NCBI GenBank assembly: GCA_904501755.1
Contig: CAJGBV010000008.1
Location: 1 to 64,000 of the forward strand
Length of the DNA: 64,000 nucleotides
Direction: 5' to 3'
DNA from: Clostridiaceae bacterium
GTDB taxonomy: Bacteria > Bacillota > Clostridia > Oscillospirales > Acutalibacteraceae
This document shows, one piece after another, positions 1-8,568 of the stretch (position 1 is the first letter of the stretch; every line of letters starts with the position of its first letter). The position numbers and the translations under genes are program-made. The notes beneath the pieces were generated by a model, which worked only from the letters and a program-made list of their open reading frames with translations, was not told where the DNA came from and searched no databases.

Positions 1-152
1 AAATATCAAAGCTGGAAAATACTCTTGATATACAGAGTCTTGATAAGGAGAAAAGAAACTCGGTATTATCGGAACTAAGAAAAAACGGATTGTCTATACG
101 GCAAATCAGCCGATTAACAGGGGTAAGTTTTAATATCGTGCACAAATTATAG
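1..152 (+). CDS. REP-associated (IS200-like) transposase, C-terminal end only
   Basis: Frame 3 is open from the window edge to a TAG at 150-152 and encodes the last ~49 residues of a protein whose start lies outside the window. The visible part has a charged helix followed by a resolvase-like helix-turn-helix (core SIRQISRLTGVSFNIVHKL). This is the usual C-terminal extension of clostridial Y1/RAYT transposases. The catalytic HUH and Tyr regions are not in the window, so the call rests on the HTH tail plus the palindromic repeats that begin at its stop codon. A different HTH protein cannot be excluded. Confidence 0.5.
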   Translation, partial: ISKLENTLDIQSLDKEKRNSVLSELRKNGLSIRQISRLTGVSFNIVHKL

Positions 153-211
153 CACACAAAAGAACCGTCCCCTTGTGTTCTAGCACACAAAAGAACCGTC
201 CCCTTGTGTTC
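150..211. repeat. Two perfect tandem copies of a 31-bp REP-like repeat
   Basis: Copies lie at 150-180 and 181-211 and are identical. The core AAGAACCGTCCCCTTGTGT is bracketed by ACACAA and TTGTGT, giving a short imperfect hairpin. The first copy starts with the TAG stop codon of the upstream transposase fragment. A palindromic repeat directly behind a RAYT-type gene is the expected arrangement for its substrate. Confidence 0.75.
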
Positions 212-296
212 CATGGTTAGACGTTCCCTCCAAACAAATGGGAAGGCTTGGACGACAACATTACATAAAAGAACACCTGACAAGAAAAATCAAACT

Positions 297-329
297 AAAA
301 AATCCTATGGCTGTTACCATAGGATTTTT
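297..329 (-). terminator. Rho-independent terminator of yebC
   Basis: The stem AAAAATCCTATGG / CCATAGGATTTTT flanks the loop CTGTTA, three bases beyond the yebC stop. On the minus strand it ends in a run of T. It is nearly symmetrical and could also stop transcription from the left. The rest of 212-296 shows no gene. Confidence 0.85.
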
Positions 330-331
330 GT

Positions 332-1063
332 TTATTCTTCGGGCATTTCCCAGTTATGCCAGAATGCCTGAACGTCTTCATTTTCGTCCATCATATCAAT
401 AAGCTTTTCCATTTTTTCGCACATTGCTTCATCCGGTAAAGCTGTCATAGTCTGGGGAATATATGCAACCTCAGCAGAAACAAAGGTATAACCCTTTTCT
501 TCGAGAGCATCTCTTACAGTACCTAAATCATTAGGTGCGGTTATGATTTCGAATACATCCTCGTCCGCACTGAAGTCTTCGGCTCCTGCCTCAAGAGCAT
601 CCATCATAACGGTGTCTTCGTCCCTGTCTTCTGCCTCTATTACTATTTGTCCCTTGCGGTCAAACATAAAGGATACGCTACCTGCCTGACCGAGATTACC
701 GCCGCACTTATCAAAGTAGTGACGCATTTCACCTGCGGTACGGTTACGGTTATCGGTAAGAGCCTCAACTATACAGGCAACTCCGCCTGGGCCATAACCC
801 TCATATATAAGCTCCTCATAGTTATTTGCATCACCCTCACCTGCAGCCTTTTTGATAATACGCTCAATATTTTCATTAGGCACATTAGCAGCCTTAGCCT
901 TTGCAATAACATCCTTAAGCTTACTGTTCTCAGCAGGATTTGGGCCACCCTGTTTTACAACAACGGCAATTTCTCTTCCCATTTTAGTGAAGATTTTAGC
1001 CTTTGCGGCATCTGTTTTTTCCTTTTTACGCTTAATATTGTTCCATTTACTGTGTCCTGACAT
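332..1063 (-). CDS. yebC: YebC/PmpR family protein
   Basis: The 243-aa product matches the usual YebC/PmpR length and opens with the family's hallmark MSGHSKWNNIKRKK, followed by the conserved KIFTKMGREI and the GPGGVA segment near residue 90. Family members act in the cytoplasm as transcriptional regulators or, for the TACO1-like branch, help ribosomes through difficult (for example proline-rich) stretches; which applies here cannot be told from sequence. It lies 44 bp downstream of the dihydrouridine synthase gene on the same strand and probably shares its promoter. A strong terminator follows at once. Confidence 0.95.
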   Translation of the reverse strand: MSGHSKWNNIKRKKEKTDAAKAKIFTKMGREIAVVVKQGGPNPAENSKLKDVIAKAKAANVPNENIERIIKKAAGEGDANNYEELIYEGYGPGGVACIVEALTDNRNRTAGEMRHYFDKCGGNLGQAGSVSFMFDRKGQIVIEAEDRDEDTVMMDALEAGAEDFSADEDVFEIITAPNDLGTVRDALEEKGYTFVSAEVAYIPQTMTALPDEAMCEKMEKLIDMMDENEDVQAFWHNWEMPEE

Positions 1064-1107
1064 TTTTTATACATTCCTTTCGGATTTCTTAGCCACCAAG
1101 TATTTTA

Positions 1108-2076
1108 TCATAATACTTCCTGTGATTCAAGTGCTTTTTCGATTATTCTGTCAATATCCTCCATACAGGATATTTCTCCGCAAAATCTTCTCAGGGCTGC
1201 GGCTCCCCGAATACCCTTTATAAACCAAGAAGCGTGTTTTCTGCTCTCTAAAAAGGCGGTGCGTTCACCCTTGTATTCAATCATCAGCTCCACCTGTTTT
1301 TTCAGCACGGCAAGTCTTTGCTCAAGTGTGAAAACAGGTATCTCCTGACCTGAAAATCCCGCATTGATTTCACTGAAAATAAAAGGATTTCCCATAGCAC
1401 CTCTACCTACACAAAGATAGTCACAATTTGTAATTTCCTTCATATTTTTAGCCGATGCAAAATCTGTTATATCGCCGTTTGCGATAACGGGAATATTAAC
1501 CGCTTCCTTTACCTGTCTGATTATATCAATATTGACAGGGGGTGCATACATTTGCTGTCTTGTCCGTCCGTGTACGGTAACGGCACAGGCCCCGCACTGC
1601 TCGGCTATTCTGGCTATTTCTACAGCATTAAGGCTGTCACTATCCCAGCCTGAACGCATTTTTACGGTAACGGGAATATCCACAGCCTTTACCACAGCAG
1701 AAACTATTTCCCCTGCAAGTACAGGGTCCTTCATAAGAGCACTGCCGCCGCCGTGACCTGCAACCTTTGGAGCAGGACAGCCCATATTAATATCAATAAA
1801 ATCGGGGTCAAGCTCTCTTGCCCGTTTTGCCGCTTCCCCCATAGAAACAGGGTCGCTTCCGAAAAGCTGAGAGGCAAAGGGACGCTCCTTTTCGCCGCAA
1901 TAAAGCAGTGTCTGACTTTTTTTGTCCCCTCGGCTTACACCCTTAGCACTGGTAAGCTCACCAACCGTATACCCTGCACCGAACTGAATACATATTTCAC
2001 GCATAGCGCGGTCGGCTACCCCTGCCATCGGTGCAAGACAGGCAAAGGAACCGATTTCTTTATTTCCTATTTTCAT
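1108..2076 (-). CDS. dusB: tRNA-dihydrouridine synthase
   Basis: A 322-aa FMN-dependent TIM-barrel enzyme that reduces uridine to dihydrouridine in tRNA. Visible signatures are the N-terminal LAPMAGV, the catalytic-cysteine motif NMGCPAPKV (Cys100), VTVKMRSGW with a conserved Lys, the VHGRTR segment and the GRGAMGNPFIF phosphate-binding motif. Length and motif order fit the DusB group usual in Firmicutes. The start is ATG at 2076, and a consensus promoter lies directly upstream, so it heads the dus-yebC unit. It is divergent from polA. The choice of dusB over other Dus names is by similarity only. Confidence 0.93.
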   Translation of the reverse strand: MKIGNKEIGSFACLAPMAGVADRAMREICIQFGAGYTVGELTSAKGVSRGDKKSQTLLYCGEKERPFASQLFGSDPVSMGEAAKRARELDPDFIDINMGCPAPKVAGHGGGSALMKDPVLAGEIVSAVVKAVDIPVTVKMRSGWDSDSLNAVEIARIAEQCGACAVTVHGRTRQQMYAPPVNIDIIRQVKEAVNIPVIANGDITDFASAKNMKEITNCDYLCVGRGAMGNPFIFSEINAGFSGQEIPVFTLEQRLAVLKKQVELMIEYKGERTAFLESRKHASWFIKGIRGAAALRRFCGEISCMEDIDRIIEKALESQEVL

Positions 2077-2085
2077 AACAGGGTA

Positions 2086-2114
2086 ATTATAACCCCATTT
2101 TTAAATTATGTCAA
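2086..2114 (-). promoter_or_regulatory. SigA-type promoter for dus-yebC
   Basis: On the minus strand a perfect TTGACA (2109-2114) is separated by 17 bp from a perfect TATAAT (2086-2091), about 10 bp before the dus start. The transcript would have almost no leader. Confidence 0.8.
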
Positions 2115-2139
2115 ATTTGAAAATTTTTAAAATAAAATG

Positions 2140-2168
2140 ATGACAAATACCTATATGTTTGTTATAAT
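2140..2168 (+). promoter_or_regulatory. SigA-type promoter for polA operon
   Basis: ATGACA (2140-2145), a 17-bp spacer and TATAAT (2163-2168), followed 40 bp later by the polA start. It is back to back with the dus promoter. Confidence 0.7.
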
Positions 2169-2208
2169 ATATAGTGATTAATTATTGTCTTTTTAAAGGG
2201 TGTATAAA

Positions 2209-4749
2209 ATGAAGCTTTTAGCCATTGATGGAAACAGCATTATAAACCGTGCTTTTTACGGAATTCGTCTGCTTTCCACCTCAAAGGGCGTTCATACCAA
2301 TGCGATTTACGGCTTTATAAATATTTTGAATAAGCTTGTGGCTCAGGAAAATCCCGATGGCGTTGCTGTAGCCTTTGACCTTAAAATTCCTACCTTCCGT
2401 CACGAAAAGTATGACGAGTATAAGGCAGGAAGAAAGCCTATGCCCGAAGAGCTTCGTGAACAAATTCCTCTGCTTAAAGAATGGCTTACACTTTTCGGAT
2501 ATAAAGTTATTGAATGTCCGCGATATGAGGCTGACGATATTTTAGGCACCCTCGCCCGCATTTGTGAGGACAGTAATAACACCTGTGTTATTGCAACAGG
2601 TGACAGGGATTCCCTACAGCTTATAAGTGACAGCGTAAAGGTGCTTCTTTCGGCAACAAAGGCCGGAAAGCCTGAAATAGTCACCTTTGACAAGGCTGCC
2701 CTTATGGAAAAATACGGACTGACTCCTCCACAGATGATAGAGCTTAAAGCTCTTATGGGAGATACCTCTGACCATATTCCCGGAGTTTCGGGTGTTGGTG
2801 AGAAAACCGCCACCGAACTTATTCTTAATTTCGGGTCTTTAGACGGCGTTTATGAAAATCTTGACTCTCCGCTTATCCGCCCCGCCGTTAAGGCTAAGCT
2901 TGAAGCGGATAAGGACAGTGCATATTTAAGCCACTTTTTAGGTACCATTTCAAGACAAGCTCCTATTTCCGAAAAGCTTGAGGATTATTTGCCTTGCAAA
3001 AGGGACGAAAAGGCTCTTGCCGCTTTTATGACCGAGCTTGAACTGTTCAGACTTATGGACAGTATGGGTATTTCCCCCGTTCAGTCACAGGAAAGCATTG
3101 ATTTTGCTCAGAGCAGAGTGGTAAACGTCGTATCAAAGGACAGCTTTGTTATAGGTGATACCCTTGACATCGCCTGTGATTTCAGTGAAAATCAAATCGC
3201 CGTTGTTTCGGGAGAAAACGCCTGTGTTTTCAGCACAGAGGATACAGAGCTTTTAGAAATTCTGAAAAGCAACGCAAAAAAAAGAGTATATAACTGCAAG
3301 GAGCTTTACCGCTTCTGTATAAATAAAAACATCGAGCTTAAAAACGTTACCTTTGATGCTATGATAGCAGGGTATCTTGCCGACCCGTCCTCCTCTTCTT
3401 ATGATATTGATAGGCTTATGGGCAGATACCATATTGCTGATTATGATATTTCTCCTGCCGTTCTTCGCACCGCTTATCTTCATGGCCCTGTGTGTGATGC
3501 ACTAAACGATGAGCTTATAAAAACAGGACAGAATAAGCTACTCACCGACATTGAGCTTGAGCTTTCTAAGGTTTTGGCTTCTATGGAGCTGACAGGCGTT
3601 CTTGTAGACAAGGACGGACTTGTTCAGATGGGCAAGGAGCTTAATGAAAGAATTGAAGCCTTGCGAAAGGAAATATATTCTCTTATTGGATATGAGCTTA
3701 ATCTTAATTCTCCAAAGCAGTTGGGTATTGCCCTATTTGAAGATTTAAAGCTACCGGGGGCAAAGAAAACCAAAAGCGGTTATTCCACCTCGGCAGAAAT
3801 TCTTGAAAATCTGAAATACGAGCATCCCGCTGTGGAAAAGCTGCTCACCTACCGTCAGCTTACAAAGCTTAAATCCACCTATTGCGACGGACTTTACTCT
3901 GCCGCAGGGGAAGACGGACGAATACACTCTACTTTTAATCAGGTGGAAACAAGAACAGGAAGAATAAGCTCATTAGAGCCAAATCTTCAGAACATTCCCG
4001 TAAGAAGCGATGAGGGTAAAAAGCTTCGCAAGTTTTTCATAGCCGACGAAGGCAAGGTGCTATGCGATGCCGACTATTCACAAATTGAGCTGAGAGTTCT
4101 CGCCTCCATTGCAAAGGACGAAAATATGATAGCGGCATTCAGAAGCGGTCAGGACATTCACACCGCCACCGCCGCACAGGTTTTCTCCCTCCCTGTCGAT
4201 ATGATTACTTCTTCCCTTAGAAGCAAGGCAAAAGCTGTAAACTTCGGTATTGTTTACGGCATTGGTGCTTTCTCGCTGTCAAAGGATATCGGAGTAACAC
4301 GAAAGGAAGCCGACCAATATATAAAGGGTTATCTCTCCGCTTACAAAGGCGTTGACAATTATATGAAACGGGTTATTGAAGAGGCAAGAGAAAACGGATT
4401 TGTTACCACTATGTTTGGAAGAAGAAGATATTTGCCTGAGCTTTCCTCCTCTAACCACATGCTTCGTGCCTTTGGAGAAAGGGTTGCAAGAAACGCTCCC
4501 ATTCAGGGTACTGCCGCAGATATTATTAAAATCGCTATGATAAAGGTATATAACCGCCTTAAAGAGCAGGTTAGCGATGCCCGTCTTATTCTTCAGGTAC
4601 ACGACGAGCTTATTGTTGAATGTAAAGAGCAGGATGCTTCGACTGTCTGCAAAATTTTACAGGAAGAAATGAGCAGTGCCGCAGATATGGCGGTAGAGCT
4701 TATTGCCGACGCAAATGTGGGCAAATCCTGGTATGATGCAAAGGGATAA
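2209..4749 (+). CDS. polA: DNA polymerase I
   Basis: 846 aa when started at ATG 2209, chosen because AAAGGG (2195-2200) sits at proper spacing; an in-frame GTG at 2200 overlaps that ribosome-binding site. It has an N-terminal 5'-3' exonuclease (FEN) domain (about residues 1-290, beginning KLLAIDGNSI), a middle region and a C-terminal polymerase. Polymerase motifs are intact: A (DADYSQIELRVLAS), B (RSKAKAVNFGIVYGIG) and C (QVHDELIVE). The middle region lacks the Asp-x-Glu of the 3'-5' proofreading site (it reads LDIACDFSE), so proofreading is probably absent, as in several Gram-positive Pol I enzymes. Roles are Okazaki-fragment maturation and repair. The next gene starts 4 bp after the stop. 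Confidence 0.97.
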   Translation: MKLLAIDGNSIINRAFYGIRLLSTSKGVHTNAIYGFINILNKLVAQENPDGVAVAFDLKIPTFRHEKYDEYKAGRKPMPEELREQIPLLKEWLTLFGYKVIECPRYEADDILGTLARICEDSNNTCVIATGDRDSLQLISDSVKVLLSATKAGKPEIVTFDKAALMEKYGLTPPQMIELKALMGDTSDHIPGVSGVGEKTATELILNFGSLDGVYENLDSPLIRPAVKAKLEADKDSAYLSHFLGTISRQAPISEKLEDYLPCKRDEKALAAFMTELELFRLMDSMGISPVQSQESIDFAQSRVVNVVSKDSFVIGDTLDIACDFSENQIAVVSGENACVFSTEDTELLEILKSNAKKRVYNCKELYRFCINKNIELKNVTFDAMIAGYLADPSSSSYDIDRLMGRYHIADYDISPAVLRTAYLHGPVCDALNDELIKTGQNKLLTDIELELSKVLASMELTGVLVDKDGLVQMGKELNERIEALRKEIYSLIGYELNLNSPKQLGIALFEDLKLPGAKKTKSGYSTSAEILENLKYEHPAVEKLLTYRQLTKLKSTYCDGLYSAAGEDGRIHSTFNQVETRTGRISSLEPNLQNIPVRSDEGKKLRKFFIADEGKVLCDADYSQIELRVLASIAKDENMIAAFRSGQDIHTATAAQVFSLPVDMITSSLRSKAKAVNFGIVYGIGAFSLSKDIGVTRKEADQYIKGYLSAYKGVDNYMKRVIEEARENGFVTTMFGRRRYLPELSSSNHMLRAFGERVARNAPIQGTAADIIKIAMIKVYNRLKEQVSDARLILQVHDELIVECKEQDASTVCKILQEEMSSAADMAVELIADANVGKSWYDAKG

Positions 4750-4753
4750 AAAA

Positions 4754-5608
4754 ATGAATGTAGTTTTTGTTTGTACAGGCAATACCTGTCGCTCTCCTAT
4801 GGCAGAGGGATATTTAAAAAGTCTTAAGAAAAGTGATGTTAATGTTTTTTCTGCAGGCATTAATGCAACCGATAACAAGGTTAGCAAAAACAGCAAAATT
4901 GTTATGGAAGAAATAGGCATTGACATATCACACCACACTCCCTCACCTCTTACGGCAGAGCTTATAAAAAAAGCAGATATTATCTATACCATGACAGCCG
5001 CTCAGTGCGCTATTTTAAAAACTGCTCTTCAAAGCTTTAATGGTTTATCCGTAATAGTTGAAGCTCTTGATAAAGAGGATATTATTGACCCGTATATGTC
5101 GAACATCGAAACCTACAGAGAGTGCAGAGATCAGATAGTAGACGCTATTGATTATCACTTTGGTATAAAAAAAAGGATTATTCATCATCTTCATGAAGAC
5201 CATATCGGTCAGATTGCCGAGCTTGAAAAGCTTTGCTTCCATCATCCCTGGAGTGAAAGGTCCATTAGCGAGTCAATGTTAAATCGAACCACCTATTTAG
5301 GCATTATGGAAAACGATGTCCTTGTAGGATATTTAAGCTATAGAATGATGTGTGGTATAGGAGAGGTAAACAACATCGCCACTCATCCTGACTTTCGAAG
5401 ACAGGGTATTGCCCGAAGTCTTTTATGCGAGCTTGTAGGTAACGGTGTTTTCAGTGACTATACCGCCCTTAACCTTGAGGTTAGGGAAAGCAACATCCCT
5501 GCCAAAAATCTTTATTCTGCCTTTGGTTTTAAGGAAGTAGGCAGAAGAAAGAATTATTATGATTCTCCAAAAGAAGATGCTATCTTAATGACAAGAAGGT
5601 TTTTATAA
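4754..5608 (+). CDS. Fused protein-arginine-phosphatase-like domain and RimI N-acetyltransferase
   Basis: A single open frame of 284 aa joins two enzymes. Residues 1 to ~135 are a low-molecular-weight phosphatase with P-loop CTGNTCRS and the distal acid in IIDPY; Thr within the P-loop is the residue linked to arginine-phosphate preference in YwlE. Residues ~137-284 are a GNAT domain with the RimI signatures RRQGIARSLL (acetyl-CoA loop) and NLEVRESNIPAKNLY...GF...YYDSPKEDA; RimI acetylates the N-terminus of ribosomal protein S18. Start ATG 4754 is preferred because upstream codons overlap polA. tsaD follows after 3 bp, and rimI-tsaD linkage is common. The fusion is the odd feature; no stop or frameshift separates the halves. 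Confidence 0.88.
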   Translation: MNVVFVCTGNTCRSPMAEGYLKSLKKSDVNVFSAGINATDNKVSKNSKIVMEEIGIDISHHTPSPLTAELIKKADIIYTMTAAQCAILKTALQSFNGLSVIVEALDKEDIIDPYMSNIETYRECRDQIVDAIDYHFGIKKRIIHHLHEDHIGQIAELEKLCFHHPWSERSISESMLNRTTYLGIMENDVLVGYLSYRMMCGIGEVNNIATHPDFRRQGIARSLLCELVGNGVFSDYTALNLEVRESNIPAKNLYSAFGFKEVGRRKNYYDSPKEDAILMTRRFL

Positions 5609-5611
5609 ACG

Positions 5612-6628
5612 ATGCTTATACTTAGTATTGAATCAAGCTGTGACGAAACAAGCGCCGCCGTTACACGCGGCAGAGAGGTTCTTTCAAACATAATATCCAC
5701 ACAGATAGACGAGCACCGTATATACGGCGGTGTTGTTCCTGAAATTGCTTCTCGCAGACACTGTGAAAACATTTCTGCCGTTGTAAAGGAAGCGGTTGAT
5801 GAGGCAAAAATAAGCTTTAGCGATATTGATGCCGTTGCTGTTACCGCCTATCCCGGACTTATCGGTGCTTTGCTGACGGGGGTTAACTTTGCAAAGGGGC
5901 TTTCCCTTTCACTGAATAAGCCTTTAATTGCGGTACACCATCTGCGAAGTCATATTGCCGCTAACTATCTTACCCACAAGGACTTAAAGCCACCCTTTCT
6001 GTGTCTTGTGGTGTCAGGAGGAAATACGGTAATTTGCTCTGTAAAGGATTATACCGATTTTAAGATTATCGGTCAGACTCTTGATGATGCGGCGGGAGAA
6101 TGCTTTGATAAAGCGGCTCGCGCTATGGGACTTGACTATCCCGGAGGGGTAAATCTTGACAAAATTGCCACTGTACCTGACGAAAAGACTTATCCTCTGC
6201 CAACGCCCAAAACATCCGGCGGCGAATACGATTTTAGCTTTTCGGGACTGAAAACTGCGGTGGTAAATCTTATTCACAATCAGTCACAAAAGGGACAAAC
6301 GGTAGACGTTCCGGTTCTCTGTGCAACCCTTAGAAAAAAGGTGTGTGACATTTTAATCGACAAAACCTTTAAAGCAGCAAAAGATACGGGTCACACCAAG
6401 ATAGTTCTTGCGGGCGGTGTTTCGGCAAACAGTGAGCTGAGAAGCCGTATGCAAAAGCAATGTGAGAAAAACGGGTTTGAGTTTTACACACCTGAACTTA
6501 AATTCTGTGGTGATAACGCCGCAATGGTAGGAGCTCAGGCAATTTATGAATATGAAAATGGCAATATAGCCGATATATCCCTTAATGCAACGGCTACTAT
6601 GCCAATAGATATAGGGGTGATAAAATGA
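5612..6628 (+). CDS. tsaD: tRNA N6-threonylcarbamoyladenosine synthase subunit TsaD
   Basis: 338 aa, a full-length member of the Kae1/TsaD ASKHA-fold family. It transfers the threonylcarbamoyl group to A37 of ANN-decoding tRNAs together with TsaB and TsaE. Visible signatures: ILSIESSCDETSAA at the N-terminus, the metal-binding motif HLRSHIAANYL with two His, the phosphate loops SGGNT and AGGVSANSELR, and GDNAAMVG near the C-terminus. It follows the phosphatase-RimI gene by 3 bp and overlaps the lipid kinase by the ATGA tetranucleotide, so translation is coupled. tsaB and tsaE are not in the window. Confidence 0.96.
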   Translation: MLILSIESSCDETSAAVTRGREVLSNIISTQIDEHRIYGGVVPEIASRRHCENISAVVKEAVDEAKISFSDIDAVAVTAYPGLIGALLTGVNFAKGLSLSLNKPLIAVHHLRSHIAANYLTHKDLKPPFLCLVVSGGNTVICSVKDYTDFKIIGQTLDDAAGECFDKAARAMGLDYPGGVNLDKIATVPDEKTYPLPTPKTSGGEYDFSFSGLKTAVVNLIHNQSQKGQTVDVPVLCATLRKKVCDILIDKTFKAAKDTGHTKIVLAGGVSANSELRSRMQKQCEKNGFEFYTPELKFCGDNAAMVGAQAIYEYENGNIADISLNATATMPIDIGVIK

Positions 6629-7515
6629 AAAACTTATTTCTTATTGCAAACCCCAGTTCAGGAACAGGTAAAATCAAAACTCAGCTTTTTAACGTGGTAA
6701 ATGCTTTGTCTAAAGAATATAGAGTTACGATTCACATTACCTGTTGCAGAGGGGATGCCACAAGACAGGCCGCCTCTCTGAGCAGCAGCTTTGACATAAT
6801 TGTTGTCTGCGGCGGCGACGGCACACTAAATGAGGTTATAACAGGTCTTATGCAAAACAAAAACCACTATAACCTCGGATATATTCCCTCGGGAACCCTT
6901 AACGAATGGTCAAGCGGTCTGAAAATCAGCAAAAATATGAAAAAGGCTGCAGAGGACATCCTGAAAAACAACATTATCCCCCTTGATATAGGAAAATTTT
7001 CAAATAAATATTTTTCATACACCGCTTCCTTTGGCGCCTTTACAGAAGCTTCATATTCAGCACCTCAGGATATTAAAAATGCACTGGGTAAGCTTGCTTA
7101 TTTCCTGGAGGGTGTTAAAACACTGGAGAACATACGCCCCATTCATTTAAAGTTCACCTGTAACGACACCGTTATTGAAGATGACTTTATTTTCGGAACA
7201 ATTTCCAACTCTATGTCGGTTGGGGGTGTTGTTCACTACGATGAAACGGTTGTTGAGCTGAGTGACGGTCTATTTGAGGTGCTTTTACTTCATTACCCAA
7301 AAAACCTTAATGACTTCAATAATTTAATTTCAGCCATTCTCACCCGCGATTTAAACAAAAACGGTATAACCTTCTTACAGACAAGTAAGATTACCGTCCA
7401 GGATGCAGGGAATGTGGAATGGACTCTTGACGGCGAATACGTACCGCCTCAGGATACTATCAATATTAAAAATCTTCACAGAGCTATAAACTTTATAGTT
7501 CCGCCGAAAAAATAA
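6625..7515 (+). CDS. Diacylglycerol/lipid kinase family protein
   Basis: 296 aa of the DAGK_cat superfamily (DgkB/YegS-like). It has the N-terminal IANPSSGTGK, the catalytic glycine motif VVCGGDGTLNEVI (about residues 61-73) and PSGTLNEW, followed by a C-terminal beta-rich domain. In B. subtilis, DgkB phosphorylates diacylglycerol released during lipoteichoic acid synthesis. Here the PSGTxN segment reads SGTLNEWSSGL rather than the common GTxNDFA, which may reflect another lipid substrate. The start overlaps the tsaD stop; mreB begins 21 bp downstream, linking it to the cell-envelope cluster. Confidence 0.88.
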   Translation: MKNLFLIANPSSGTGKIKTQLFNVVNALSKEYRVTIHITCCRGDATRQAASLSSSFDIIVVCGGDGTLNEVITGLMQNKNHYNLGYIPSGTLNEWSSGLKISKNMKKAAEDILKNNIIPLDIGKFSNKYFSYTASFGAFTEASYSAPQDIKNALGKLAYFLEGVKTLENIRPIHLKFTCNDTVIEDDFIFGTISNSMSVGGVVHYDETVVELSDGLFEVLLLHYPKNLNDFNNLISAILTRDLNKNGITFLQTSKITVQDAGNVEWTLDGEYVPPQDTINIKNLHRAINFIVPPKK

Positions 7516-7536
7516 TATAAAAGGGAAGAATAGTTT

Positions 7537-8556
7537 ATGTTTACAAGAGATATTGGAGTAGACCTTGGAAGTGCCACGACTCTGGTCTGCGTAAAAGGAA
7601 AAGGAATAATTATGAGGGAGCCCTCTGTCGTTGCCTATGATGTAAGAAACGACGCCGTAAGAGCTGTAGGAAGCGAAGCAAAGGCTATGATAGGCAGAAC
7701 CCCCGGCTCCATAATTGCGGTACGTCCCTTAAAGGATGGTGTTATTGCCGACTTTGACGTAACTGCCGCAATGCTTAAAAGATTTATAAGTCAGGCACTC
7801 AAGGGCTCGCTGTTTTCAAGAGTAAGAATGGTTATCTGTATTCCCGCAGGTGTTACCGAGGTTGAAAGCCGTGCTGTTTATGATGCCGCTAAAACTGCAG
7901 GTGCCGCAGAAATCGACCTTATTGAAGAGCCTATGGCAGCAGCAGTTGGTGCTGACCTTCCTATATGGGATGCGGCAGGTAATATGGTTGCCGATATAGG
8001 CGGCGGTACCACCGACGTTGCGGTTATTTCTCTCGGCGATATTGTAACAAGTCAGTCACTTCGTAAAGCGGGAGATGACCTTGACGGTGCAATTATACAA
8101 TATGTAAAGCGTAAGCATAATCTTCTTATAGGTGAGCGAAGTGCTGAACAGATAAAAATCGAAATCGGCTCTGCACTTCCTTATGAAGATGAAAAGGTTA
8201 TCGAGGTGCGTGGCAGAAACCTCGTTGACGGTCTTCCCAAAAACATAAATATTTCCTCTGCAGAGGTAAGAGAGGCTATGTCTGAGGTTATAAGACAGAT
8301 AGTTGATACTGTCCGTATAACCCTTGAAAAGACTCCCCCTGAGCTGTCTGCAGATATTATTGACAGAGGCATAACCCTGACAGGCGGTACTGCACTGCTT
8401 CGCGGTCTTGCTGAGCTTATTGCAAGAGAAACAGGTATGCCTGTTCAGATTGCTCCTAACCCCATTGACTGTGTAGTTTTAGGCACTGCTAAAAGACTTG
8501 ACGGAAGCTCAGGCTTTGAAAACTATGTATTCCGTCATTCCAAACGCTTCAGATAG
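7537..8556 (+). CDS. mreB: Rod-shape actin-like protein MreB
   Basis: 339 aa with the actin-fold nucleotide-binding motifs: IGVDLGSATT (phosphate 1), the conserved RPLKDGVIADF, VADIGGGTTDVAVIS (phosphate 2) and LTGGTALLRGL (adenosine). It forms membrane-associated filaments that guide cell-wall elongation with MreC, MreD and a class B PBP, all encoded next in order. A GGAAGA ribosome-binding site precedes ATG 7537. Paralogues such as Mbl cannot be separated by eye, but its position directly before mreC supports MreB. Confidence 0.96.
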   Translation: MFTRDIGVDLGSATTLVCVKGKGIIMREPSVVAYDVRNDAVRAVGSEAKAMIGRTPGSIIAVRPLKDGVIADFDVTAAMLKRFISQALKGSLFSRVRMVICIPAGVTEVESRAVYDAAKTAGAAEIDLIEEPMAAAVGADLPIWDAAGNMVADIGGGTTDVAVISLGDIVTSQSLRKAGDDLDGAIIQYVKRKHNLLIGERSAEQIKIEIGSALPYEDEKVIEVRGRNLVDGLPKNINISSAEVREAMSEVIRQIVDTVRITLEKTPPELSADIIDRGITLTGGTALLRGLAELIARETGMPVQIAPNPIDCVVLGTAKRLDGSSGFENYVFRHSKRFR

Positions 8557-8568
8557 GAGTTTTAAAAT

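Noticed and set aside
2209..4749. Loss of proofreading residues in Pol I as a novelty
   Set aside because: Degenerate 3'-5' exonuclease domains are well known in Gram-positive Pol I enzymes.
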